NCBI GenBank assembly: GCA_028622995.1
Contig: JAJQJQ010000007.1
Coordinates: 806,001-870,000, forward strand
Source: Panagrolaimus kolymaensis
Taxonomy: Eukaryota; Nematoda; Chromadorea; Rhabditida; Panagrolaimidae
Length of the DNA stretch: 64,000 bases
Direction of reading: 5' to 3'
The position numbers were made by a program, and so were the translations under genes. Within the stretch, counting starts at the first letter, position 1. Each line of letters begins with the position of its first letter. This document shows, in pieces, positions 1-11,217 of this stretch. The notes beneath the pieces are model-generated. The model saw only the letters and a list, made by a program, of their open reading frames with translations, had not been told where the DNA came from and did no database searches.

Positions 1-2135
1 TTACAAATGGTTTCTCCTTCAGTCCATGTCATTTTTGGATGGATTTTATAACAGAAGTTATTAAAATCTTTCCAACCATCGGGGCATAAAACTTTAGATG
101 ATGATATAGTGGTAGAAATTAAAGCTTTAGTTGTTGTATCAGAAATAAAAGTTGTATTATGCGCTTGAGTTGGTAAATCACTATTTGCTGCAGCTTTTTT
201 ACAAACATATGGCAATGCTTTTGAGCAATCATAATCATTCCATAATCTTGCATCAGAGCAATATGGGTTAGCCAAAATACATGCGCAGTGTTCGTTTCCA
301 TATAAATTACTTGGTTGTGTTGGTCCCCAATTTTTATACTCTACAGAGCTTGCATCAGACCATTCATATGCGGCTGAATGATTATTTTCATTGGAAAACC
401 CTATCCAAAGTTGATCCGACATTTCACAAGGATTTGTGAAATTAGTAACCAATCCTAAAATTGATTACTTTTTTAACCTTGGAATTCGAACCTTACCAAA
501 AACAAAATTGTCTTCATCATCATTGTGAATGGAAGACAAATGTCCTCCTTCACTTTGACATGCGGCTTCAGCATCTTTCCATGATTTTGGTTCATTTTCA
601 TTCAATTTATAGCAATGATCTGTTTCATTATAGTATACCCATCCATTTGGACATATTGGAACTGCAGTTGTAATAACCGTAGTTGATTCTTTAACGGTGG
701 ATGCTATAGTGGAAGGGATTGTTGTGGAGAGAAAATAATTCGTTGTTGGTTGGGATGTAGTTGTTAATGCTGAAATTTATAATTTACTTTTAAACCACTA
801 TAGACAATTTAAAACCTTCTTGTTTGCTCTTTTTGCATATTACGATCAAGTCATCCTCGCAATTTAAATCATTCCATCCTCCAATTTCACTATCTTTCTT
901 AAAACCACAGTGAGGTGTTATCCAAACATGACTACAACTTTCTTTTCCTAAATAGTTGTTTGGCTCATTCACTTTCCAATTCTTGAAATCAAATGGAGTT
1001 TCATCAATCCAGGCAAAAGATTCATTGCCTTTTTCCAAACCGAGCCAAATTTGAAATTCCCAATCGCATGATTTGGAAGGAATCAATCCTAAGATTGAAT
1101 TTTATTAAAAAATTTAAAAGAGTCAAAACATACCGACGATGAAATCATTTTCAGCTTTGCTGTGAATGGAAAGCAAATGCGCATCTTCTTTTTTGCAAGC
1201 ATCTTCACCTTCATTCCATGTCATTTTTGGGTGGATTTTATAACAAAAGTTATTAAAATCTTTCCAACCATCAGGGCATAAGGTTTTGAAGAACGATAGT
1301 GTTGTTAGAACGCTATCGTCAGGAGTCGTATGAAGTAAAGCAATAGTTGATAGTGATTCATGAGTGGAATCTTTATTGGTTGGTGCTGCCTTTGTTGAAG
1401 TAATTGTAGAGAAACTATCGATGGAAGATGAAACAGTTGTTTTCTCTTCATTTTCATTTATATTTGCTAAAAGCCATATTAATTGCTAAGAAAAAACTAC
1501 TAATTTTTATAACAAACTTGTTTGTTTTTGTAAAGGAACAGCGGCGGTTGTAATAGATGCATCAGAAGGTGAAACACTTGGTTCAGTAGAATTTTCAGCG
1601 TCGATTGGAGAAGCATCTTTTGGAGTAACATTTTGATTTGCTCCAAATTGGCAAACAAATGGAAGTTCATTGAAGCAGTCTTCCGCTTTCCATCCGCCCT
1701 GCTCAAGTTGAACTGAAACACACAAACTATTTTTTCCTTGTTGTTCACTATGGCGAAAATTTTCATAGTTGAATTCTACGCCGCTGATCCATTCGTAGGT
1801 GTCATTATCATGAAGGCGATGACCACCCGACCAATAGTAATTGCTTTCAGCTTCGGTTAAAACAAGCCAAGCAAATTCTAAATTGGTGTTTTTTTTTTCA
1901 TCCTTCTTTTGGGCTACAGCAACTTACGAGAGACAAAAACATTGACATAATCATTTTTGAGTGTCACTAAATTGGCTCCAAATGATTGACAATGGCGTTG
2001 AGCAAGGGCAAATTTCGTGTAAGTTGGGTGGAAGGAATAGCATATTGATGGATCATCTTCGAGGTGCACACTATTGAGAGGACATTCTCCAAATGCAAAA
2101 GCGAGAAAACAAACAAACCAAAAGATGCGAAACAT
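1..2135 (-). CDS. Multi-domain secreted C-type lectin (3' end outside window)
   Basis: Secreted carbohydrate-binding-type protein with at least four tandem C-type lectin domains. Exons read on the minus strand: 2135-1928, 1877-1518, 1466-1134, 1088-816, 769-497, 454-1 (continuing off the window). The ATG opens a signal peptide (MFRIFWFVCFLAFAFG). CTLD1 lies in exons 1-2, CTLD2 in exons 3-4, CTLD3 in exons 5-6, and CTLD4 begins in exon 6. Domains are joined by Ser/Thr-rich linkers that look O-glycosylated. CTLD2 keeps both EPN and WND, the calcium/mannose-type motifs. CTLD3 keeps WND but has QPS in place of EPN, and CTLD1 lacks both. CTLD4 starts almost exactly like CTLD2 (CPDGWKDFNNFCYKIHPKMT), which shows recent domain duplication. 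In nematodes such lectins are often gut-expressed and pathogen-responsive; that role is inference. It is divergent from the next gene, with 372 bp between starts. Confidence 0.88.
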
Positions 2136-2507
2136 TTTTTTGTTTCAAATACTTTTTCCTCATTTTTCGAGCCTTTTATATTGTCAAGTTTACAACCATT
2201 TTCAATAGAAAAATTAATGGCTTTTTCCCATTAATATTTATAACCTTTTGTTATCAACATGCAAGCCCTAATTGATTTTATTATCTTTAGTTTTCCTTAA
2301 AAAATTTTATAAAGCGGTTTACAACCATCCAATTTTTTTTTCTCGTATGTTTCCATCATCAAAAGCTTTTGGTTTCTCCTTGCAATTACAATGAAAAATT
2401 CTTGAAGCGAAAATAGTCTACGGTCAAGAGAATGACTGCCTAAAAATAATACTTTCGAACATTTATAATTTTCTGCAAAGTTAATTTACTGATTTTTTCC
2501 TATTACA
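2136..2507. promoter_or_regulatory. Divergent intergenic region
   Basis: About 370 bp between two head-to-head start codons (the lectin on minus, the RMI1-like gene on plus). It must hold both 5' regions. It is T-rich with no motif I can name; no gene is seen. Confidence 0.4.
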
Positions 2508-4410
2508 ATGGATGCCGAAGTTCAAAGGGTTCGAGAATTCTTTTCAGATAGATATATCACCTTAAAACATGAATGGGAAGCTGAAGCTATTCGATATGTA
2601 AAGTTAAATGTTCGAAAAGTAAGTTTATTACCTTTTTTTAAAACTTTTTTCTTACCTATGTTTAAACATGTTATTTACTCTAATTTACTTTATTAATTTT
2701 AGGTTAACGAAAATATACAATCATACAATCTTGAAACGCTCGTCTTTGAACAATGGTTATACAGTGATTTAAGGGAAAGCACTCATCCAACTTTAAAAGT
2801 GAAATCTGTGGCAAAGAAGCTTACCATCATTAACCCACATCCTGTTCAAGTAATCTTTTTTGATTTTAGGCTTTCCCATTTTAATGTTTAATTTTAGCTT
2901 GAATCCATAATTAATATTTCTGATTCATTTTATGCCCAATATCGAAGCAAAGTTACCGATTTAACAAAAGATGATGATAGCGAATTCTGTGATCCATCTG
3001 AAAGCAATAAAAATGAAGTCAATCAGGTTTGAACACAACATTTAAATGAAAATAATATAATTTATTGCTTTTAGCAAAGGAAAAAACCGACATTTATGTA
3101 TGTTTTTTCCGATGGAGAAACAAGCATTAAATGCATTGCTCGTGATTCTGTGTATGGACTTGATGCAAATACTGTTCTTGGATCAAAGGTACTGAAAGTT
3201 AACAATTTATAATCACTGATGATATTTATGGTTTTTTAGTTATTGATCATTCCAAAACTTTATTGTCGGTATCATGCTATCAAACTCGACTCAACACATT
3301 GTCAATTTCTTGGTGGATGCGCTGAACGTTGTATGGAAGAAAATTCACCGCCATTAAAATCCATTTGTCTAAAACTTAATCTCAATCCTGATGAAGCTTG
3401 TTTAAAGGCAGCGTATGTTTTTTCATTTAATTCGTTATTTTTCACGTTGTTTTTTTATAGTAAAATTAAGAAACAAAGAGCTCAAACTATGGTACCAACT
3501 AATATTCTTGAACCTTTGACTGTATCGACCAAACCCTTACAAACAACTTTGGTTCAAAATCATATCGCCTTGAAAACTGTTCCACTGAAGAATCAAACTA
3601 TGGTACCAACTAATATTCTTGAACCTACGAAAGTATTGGCTAAACCATTAGAAACAACTTTGGATCAAAATCACATAGCCTTGGGAAATGCTCCACTGGA
3701 GAATCAAACTATGGTACCAACTAATATTCTCGAACCTTTCTCGGTTAAACCCTTAGAAGCAACTTTGGTTCAAAATCATATCGTCTTGGGAAATGCTCCA
3801 CTGGAAAATCAAACTATGGTACCAACTAATATTCTTGAACCTAAGACAGTATCGGCTAAACCATCAGAAGTACCATTGGTTCAAAATTACATCGCCTTGG
3901 GAATTGTTCCACTGAAGAAGATTATGAATGATAAAAAATTTTGGATGCAACCTGAATGTCATCTTATTCAAGTTTGATATCTTTTTTAAATACTTTTTAC
4001 ATATATGTTTTTAGCCTATTGTTTGTCATGCTGAAAAAAGCCTGACAGCAAATGAATCAATGTTGTGGATTCTTAAGGTCGACGTTTATACTGACAATTA
4101 CCCTCCAGTTCGTATGATTGCTGATGATGGTGTTTTGCGATCGCTGTTGGGATTTAATGTTGAATATGTAAAGGTTGGTGTTAATTTTTCAAGGTTGTAC
4201 TTATGCATATGAATTCATTTTCCTTTTTAGAAAGTTCAAGCACAAAAGAATCAAGTGGAACTAAATCGGTGCTTTGAAGCAAAGAATAGAATAATGAAAA
4301 TATTTGAACGTCTTGATATATTATTGTTCGTGGAATTTTCTCCTGATCCTTCATCGACGCCTATCATTAAGAATATCAATAATCTTGGAAAAGCCTTAAA
4401 TATTATTTAG
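2508..4410 (+). CDS. rmi1: RMI1-like subunit of the BLM-TopoIII-RMI dissolvasome
   Basis: RecQ-mediated genome instability protein 1 type. It would act in the nucleus with the BLM helicase and topoisomerase III to dissolve double Holliday junctions. Exons: 2508-2618, 2703-2849, 2898-3026, 3075-3188, 3240-3412, 3461-3972, then two more exons ending at the TAG at 4408-4410. The N-terminus matches the RMI1 helical plus OB1 region, with the family motif VFEQWLYSDLRE, then ISDSFYAQY and FLGGCAERCMEE (compare VLGGEVDALLEE in human RMI1). The C-terminal segment (ESMLWILKVDVY, RMIADDGVLRSLLGF) resembles the second OB fold. Between them lies a four-copy repeat not expected in the family. The 48-nt intron 3413-3460 is a multiple of three and has no stop, so retention would keep the frame. 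A poly(A) signal follows near 4478. The nematode counterparts are RMH-1/RMH-2. Confidence 0.8.
3480..3917 (+). repeat. Coding minisatellite, four units, in the RMI1-like gene
   Basis: Four tandem units of 37, 37, 35 and 37 codons start at 3480, 3591, 3702 and 3807. Each begins with the nearly invariant QTMVPTNILEP and continues roughly as KPLE-TLVQNHIALG-APLE. All unit lengths are multiples of three, so the reading frame is kept. High nucleotide identity between units indicates recent expansion. Confidence 0.95.
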
Positions 4411-5805
4411 TTGTTATTTACCTTATTTTGTTATGTTTAATAATTTTATTTTTATGTTGTAATTTTTGTTTGTTAAAATAAATATCTTTATTTTTTCTTT
4501 CTGATAAAAACATGACAAAGAATGGAGGGACTAGATTATGGATGCCTTGAACATAGCAACTTAAAGATCGTTGCGTAGCTTAAACATACTGTAACTGTAA
4601 CCTTTCAAGAAAAAAAATTGAACGAGTTTTTGTTGAGACAAAGGAGACATTCAAGAATACTAATGCTAATTTTGATCTCTAATGTGGTGTAAGTCGTAAT
4701 GAGTATGGAAGTACATGTTGTTCAAATAAGAAGTCAATGTTATTTTTTTTGTAAAAGAAGCTTCTCCACATACACCATAAGTTGGATGGAACCAAGCCAC
4801 TAACATTCCCTATGTCATTGATTTGAGATTGATGCCATACATACATCCATTTATGAGGCGAAAAAACTTCAACTATGCATTTTACCCCAATTTTTTGACA
4901 TTGTCAAAGAGCATAAGTTGCTGATTTTGGTTTTCCCATTCATTTGCGTTCTTTCTCACGCATTTTTTTCAGGTTTAAAATTTTCTAAATTAAGAAACTT
5001 TGGGTTGCTGTATATTTTACACATTTTTCTATTTACCTTTTTAACGCTATAGAAAAAATTTAAAAAAAATGGAAATGACTGTGTTAAATTATTAATTAAC
5101 TCATGTTTTTCACATCACATTTCCTTTTTGAAAATATTAATCATGTGTTTTCATTTTTTAATTTCTCATTGTTTACCTTTAAGTTTCTAAATTTATCACG
5201 TAGCCTAAAATTATTTGATTACTCATGTTTATAAAAGGTTCATGAAGCAAATGAAATAATCACACATCTTTTGATGAAAGGTCAATTTTCTTTACATCAC
5301 TTTGTGTGAAATTAAAATTTCAAGAAATTAAAGATCGCTAATTATTATTCTTTATAACACCGTTTCACGATAAAAACCAGTATCAAAAGGTGGCAATTTT
5401 CTTTATCGTCTTCTCAAAATTTCCTCATCATCATTACTGGAAAATTATGTGATTGTGTTACAAGCAGGCTTTTACAACAGCAACTGTAACTACAGCTTTT
5501 AAAAAAAAGCAACAGGAAACAAAATTTAACTTTTCTTCAGAAAACTTCTTTAAAATTTAAATTGTTTTATCTTCAAATATAATTGGATTTTAATGTTGCT
5601 ATAATTTAATGGAATACATATTTTTGTAATTGTAATTCTAATTCTAATTTATTTATTTATTTTGGTAAACCACCTGTCGAATTAGTAGTGAAAGTGAAAT
5701 AAAGTGCAAGAGTGTTTGTGAATTTTATGTTGCTGGAACAAAATGGTTATTATAATAACTTTTACTCTCCATTTTTTTATTTGAGAAATATTCAATTTTG
5801 AAAAA
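4411..5805. other. Intergenic, no gene seen
   Basis: AT-rich spacer between the RMI1-like gene and the chemoreceptor. It holds the RMI1 poly(A) region (AATAAA-like near 4478) and, at its right end, the receptor 5' region. No coding exon or RNA gene recognised. Confidence 0.5.
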
Positions 5806-6873
5806 ATGAAAGGCAGCGAACTTTTTCATGCTTCTCTTCAAACATATTTGGTTCCTATTTTTGAAGTTCTTTCAATTGCAAATGTTATTTTTACTCTTTC
5901 TCTTATTACCGTAATCACCAAAGCCACACCAAAATCAATGAAAAGTTTTGAATTTTATTTACTTCAATATGCTTGCTTTTCACTGGTTTTGGAAATGGTA
6001 TTAGCAATATGTATGCCAATCATGTTACATCCATATTTTTATTTTTATCCTGCTGGAATTGCAAGGTTGCTTCCACCAAATATGACATTTGCAATTTTGT
6101 TGTTTGGTTTTTGTGCTGCTGTTGCTGCATTAGATTGTTGCATAATAATGACTTTAAAGCGATATTATGCTTTACAAGCTGCCCATCTCGATTATACAAG
6201 AATTCCATTTTATACTTATTGCTTTTTAACTGGCTCAAATATTTGCATATTGGTTGCGAGTCTTATCGTCATTTTTGTCAAACCCATTAGTGCTGTATTT
6301 CGGGTGTTGCCTGAAGAAGTAGCTACTCATGTTTCCACCAACATTGATGGCCTCGAAGAAATTATCAATATCGAATCATTAATTATTTTTAAAGCTTCAA
6401 GTGTCAGCTCATTTCCCATTTTCATTATCGGTGGCATTTTGTTCGTTTCTATTCGCCTCATTTTAGCTTTGGTTTCATTAATTTTAAACATTAAATCATC
6501 AAAGAATTCAAAAATTCGAATTACAATTTCCCTTCAAAAGCGAAATGAAATTCTTCGTTTATTAACTTACATACAATTTTCGGGTTATTTATTTCTTCTT
6601 TGCGTTCCTGTTTCAATTATTATCGCAGCTTATTATTTTATTCAAAAACCCTGCATTATTGTAACTTTTTGCATTCTCATTATGAATACTTTTGGTTTAT
6701 GGGATACTATATTAACGCTAGTTTTTATTCGACCATATCGAATGTACTTATTTCATTTTATTTATAAATGTTTGAATAAAGACGCAACAGAATTTAATCC
6801 ATCATCAACTGAAATGAATTTTAGTGATAAAAGGCTTTCAATTTCTGTTCGAGCAAATAGTACCCTTTTTTAA
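5806..6873 (+). CDS. Serpentine 7TM chemoreceptor-like GPCR
   Basis: A 355-residue intronless protein with seven hydrophobic segments at about residues 14-40, 50-76, 95-118, 136-160, 200-228, 255-280 and 288-312. Overall shape and details fit the nematode Str/Srh/Sri chemoreceptor superfamily: a P-x-S-M-K-S/F motif after TM1, a conserved-looking GIARLLPPN stretch before TM3, and a terminal RPYRMYLF motif just after TM7. The likely role is sensing of environmental chemicals at sensory cilia; subfamily and ligand cannot be assigned. Lack of introns in a window where nearly all genes have several suggests a retrocopy or intron loss. A poly(A) signal AATAAA lies at 6900, only 27 bp after the stop. 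Confidence 0.75.
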   Translation: MKGSELFHASLQTYLVPIFEVLSIANVIFTLSLITVITKATPKSMKSFEFYLLQYACFSLVLEMVLAICMPIMLHPYFYFYPAGIARLLPPNMTFAILLFGFCAAVAALDCCIIMTLKRYYALQAAHLDYTRIPFYTYCFLTGSNICILVASLIVIFVKPISAVFRVLPEEVATHVSTNIDGLEEIINIESLIIFKASSVSSFPIFIIGGILFVSIRLILALVSLILNIKSSKNSKIRITISLQKRNEILRLLTYIQFSGYLFLLCVPVSIIIAAYYFIQKPCIIVTFCILIMNTFGLWDTILTLVFIRPYRMYLFHFIYKCLNKDATEFNPSSTEMNFSDKRLSISVRANSTLF

Positions 6874-7690
6874 ATCTTTGTTTTTTGGTTTTTACTGTGA
6901 ATAAATTTCTATTTTTATTTTTTAAATCTTTGTTTTTTCAACCACTATGTTTGCTTACTCATTCATTTTCTCATACATGTGTACGTACATTTGTAAAAAT
7001 ACGACTAAAGTCCATTTTATCTAATTTTAACAACAAAAAAAACTGATTTTACTTTTAAAATTTTATTTCTTTCGATCATGTGGAAAGAATAAAACAAAAA
7101 ATAGATAAAAGGCATTTAGATAAGGTTTGTTTTACACTAAAAATTTAGTTGAAAAGGCGCAAGCAACCATTTAGCTTTTTTTTCTCTTCAGTTTTGTTAT
7201 TTTTTTATTTGGAGGCAGCAAACTGCAACTATGCCTGCTTTTCTTTTTCCACGTCCAACTCCTAAGCTCGGCTTTTTCACATTTAAAGTGGAAAAGAGAA
7301 TAAGAAAGAAAAAAAGAGAGAGCTCTCTTTCACATTTTTTTACAATCAATAAAATAGACATGGGATTGCGTGAAATTGTTTGTTTTTGCTACTTTTTTAA
7401 AACTTGAACCGAAGAAGAAAATGATTTATTAAATATTTTTTAATTTCCCAAAACCTAAAATGTGTTTTTATTTTTAAACTCATGACCCATAATTAGAAAG
7501 CTTTTTAAGAAATTAAGAAACCTTCTTCTTTTTTTACTAGTTGACGTCGGTTTTTTTCTCCTGTTTCGTGAGCTCCTTGCTTATAACGAAACTCAAAGAA
7601 TAGCTTTTTGCCATGCATTGAATTTTTTAAACCATTTTTTAGGGACAAGAAAGCATTTGTTGTATTGTTGATTTCTTCATTATTTAAAAA
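6874..7690. other. Intergenic, no gene seen
   Basis: AT-rich spacer. It contains the receptor's AATAAA (6900-6905) and a GA-rich run ending in a 12-bp palindrome AGAGAGCTCTCT (about 7315-7328), upstream of the LITAF gene. Function unknown. Confidence 0.4.
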
Positions 7691-8223
<533 letters not shown>

Positions 8224-8937
8224 AAAAGACCGCTTAACTTTTCCCGGTGTTTAATTCCAAAAATTTTTTAAATCTTCCATTACAAATATAAAAGTATCTT
8301 TTGATTATTATTTTTTTAAATAGTTTTAATAATAAAACATTATTCTGATGTACCATAAATTACCGTAATTTTAGTTTAGCATGAAAACATTTATTAAAAT
8401 TAAACAAACAAGTTTAAAGAAAAATGGAAACTAAAGCAGCGACAATTATACCCGACAATTACATAAAAAAAGAAGAAGATAAACAAAAAGAAAGAAGTTC
8501 ATTGGTATATTTGTTTAATCTTATTATTACAAATTTTTTAAAGAAAGAAATGCACCAAAGGAAGGTTTAAAGAAAAAAGATTTTTGGCACCAAATGACCA
8601 GAATGAAATAAGTGAATGAGAAAGAAAAATGGAACACTGTAATATACAGAAAAAAAAGTGAGAGAGAGAGAATTAAAATTAAAGCTGAGAATTACAAAAC
8701 AAAAAAAGAAGATAATAAAAATTTTTAAGAACCTATAAAACTAAAAAAAGGTACATATTGCAACAAAAAATCTTTGGAATTAATGGAAAAGATATGACAA
8801 AGCCTCGTCCAGCATGGAAAAAAGCAGTCGAAAATCAAGGCAGTCAAGTTGAGGAAAAACTTCGTAGTTTTCTCATTTTGATTCTTTGGTTTGTTATTAT
8901 TAAAATCCCGCAAACATTTACCATTGTTTGTGGGTGA
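8224..8937. other. Convergent 3' intergenic region
   Basis: The 3' flanks of the LITAF gene (AATAAA near 8331) and the SLC17-like gene meet here. It is purine-rich and low-complexity; no gene seen. Confidence 0.4.
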
Positions 8938-11217
8938 CTAGTATTTTACATCTTCAAGTGAAGTGGTTTCAGTTTCTTCACTTCTTAAACTTCCACTTCC
9001 AGATGTGTTATCCTCGCAAGCAATATCATTCAAATCATCAACTTCATTTAAAAACATTGTAAATTTTAATCCACTTGCAATGGAATAAGAATCATCTTTT
9101 TGAGTTAAAGCTGAGCCAAGAGTAAATTGAGGGTTTTCAATGGTTGAAATTCCACCATTTTTTGAAATGGAATGTTTTTTAGTGGCCGTAATTTTTTGTG
9201 ATGCCCATGGTTGACGATCAGCTGAACCCCAAATAGTAAAAAAGAATACAGGTAAAACAGCAACAACAGCACTAATTTCAAAAACTAATGTCCATTCTTT
9301 TAATGAACCATCTTTAACAATAATATTTGTAATAACTTTGTTTAAAATTGAAAATATTGCAACAAAACCAAATGCTATACCCGTAATAATTCCCGAATAT
9401 GCTGGAGCTAATTGAAGTAAAGCTGTTTGAACGCCAGGTGTATGCATGCCTAAAAAAATAAACACAAATTAATTACTGCAAATCTAGATATGTAAAAAAG
9501 CTTACCAGCAAAAACATTAGCCAAACATAAAAGGACTATGGCACCAGTGGAATGACCCGAACCATTCATTAATGGTACAATTGAAATGCTAACAGCCAAA
9601 CCTAGGGATGCGACGCCGTTAAAAATTTTAACTATTGCAGTTCGAGATAAAAGACAGCGGCCACGTTTGCGGCTTCCAATCAAAGCTGCCAATGATGAAC
9701 TCAATGTTTTAGAAATGAATAAAACAATTATGGGTAAAGCTGAGATTACACCATTCATTTGAATACCAATTTTAAGAACATCATCCATATATTTGGGTAA
9801 TAACTAAAAAAATAGTTTTAATTCTAACTCAGAAATATTCAAAGTTGGTTTGGTTTTTTTTTCAACTTTTGGGGTTAAAGCCTACCTGAAGCATAATAAC
9901 CAAAGGATATTCATGACAAATTAATGCTGCTACTCCAGCGTACAATGGTCCACAAGTTGCAATAGATCTCCATGGAACCGATTTTCTTTCTTTTCGTTTT
10001 CCGATATTTTCTTCTTGAATTTTTTCTTGAATAAATTTTTGTTCTTTTTGTGAAACGCAAAAATGCTTTGCAGGTTTATCAGCGGAAAGAAACAACCAAA
10101 AAATTAATATCATTGCAACGATGAAAGCAGAAATATAAAATATTGATGGCCATCCACCCATAAAGGATTTCTTTTCACATAAAAATCCTGCGGTTGGTAA
10201 AATAAGTAATGTTCCAATTTGTCTACCACCTGTAATTAATCCAATGGCAAATGGACGTTCTTTAGGTGGAAACCATCGAGTTATCATTGAATTTGTTGAT
10301 GGTTGCAAAAGGGCATCAGCAAAACCTGTGAGAACTCGAGCCATAATTACAAACCATACAGAGAATTGACTAATTGATGGAATAATGGCATTTGAAATTA
10401 TGAGAAGTAAAAGGGAAAGAACGATGCACCATTTAGAATTTAATCTATCCGCAAAAGTTCCAGTTACTAGCATCAATAAACTACCAGCATTTTGAGCAGC
10501 AAATACGATACCTAAAGATTTGCAACGTTTAGAATTACAAATAAAGTTTTTTTACTCTAGATTTGCCTCTTTTTCTAAGTTTCTGCTTTAGCTTAAAATC
10601 AATTTTTTCAAAAACTAACCTTGTTCAGTTCCACTCCAATCCACCAATGCAGCACCAGCATGACAAGTTTTAACTTCAATTTTCATACCATCTTCATTGG
10701 ATTCGTTTTCGATAGCTCTTTCAAGAAGTTGGGGATTGGATTCAAATTCAATAGCTCGCTTCCTCAATCTTGCAAGTTCACATTTGGTTAATGAAACGGT
10801 TTCATTATTATTACTTGAAGAATTAAAATTTGTAAAATTTGCAATTCCTCCAAGTTCTTGATCCAAATATTCTTCAATTAACGAATTATTTGTGCTTCGT
10901 CGAATTCGAATTAAATCATTTACAATATTTTCAGGTAAATCTGAATCTTTTTTAATCATACACACCATCGACACAGATAAATTAGATGTGGAAACTGCTA
11001 AAGCAATAAAACACAACATTAATAAAATGGCCATAAAAAATCTTGTGGAAGGAAATATTCGAGATTTATGTGATTCTTTTAACCCATGTGCCGCGGATTC
11101 TATTTGTTTATTAAATGCTTCATTTATCATTGTTGATGAACCACCTTGATCATAATCATCTACAATACATTTGGTTGATGATGAATTATTATTTATTCGA
11201 GGTGCAATTCGTGGCAT
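8938..11217 (-). CDS. SLC17-type anion/phosphate:Na+ cotransporter (major facilitator superfamily)
   Basis: A 677-residue transporter from four exons, 11217-10620, 10511-9886, 9803-9506 and 9449-8938. The family signature is the N-terminal STRFFMAILL...NLSVSMVCMI, then an unusually long extracellular loop 1 of about 125 residues rich in N-glycosylation sites. The MFS motif region follows (GTFADRLNSKW, then LTGFADALLQPSTNSMITRWFPPKER, the SLC17 'G-x-x-P-x-x-x-x-x-x-WxPP-ER' type), with about 12 hydrophobic segments. SLC17 members (sialin, VGLUT, NPT) move organic anions or phosphate across lysosomal, vesicular or plasma membranes; the substrate is unassigned. I chose the ATG at 11217 because an acceptor-like TTTTAG sits one base upstream, suggesting trans-splicing. 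The C-terminal ~110 residues are Ser/Thr/acidic and probably cytosolic. Confidence 0.85.
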
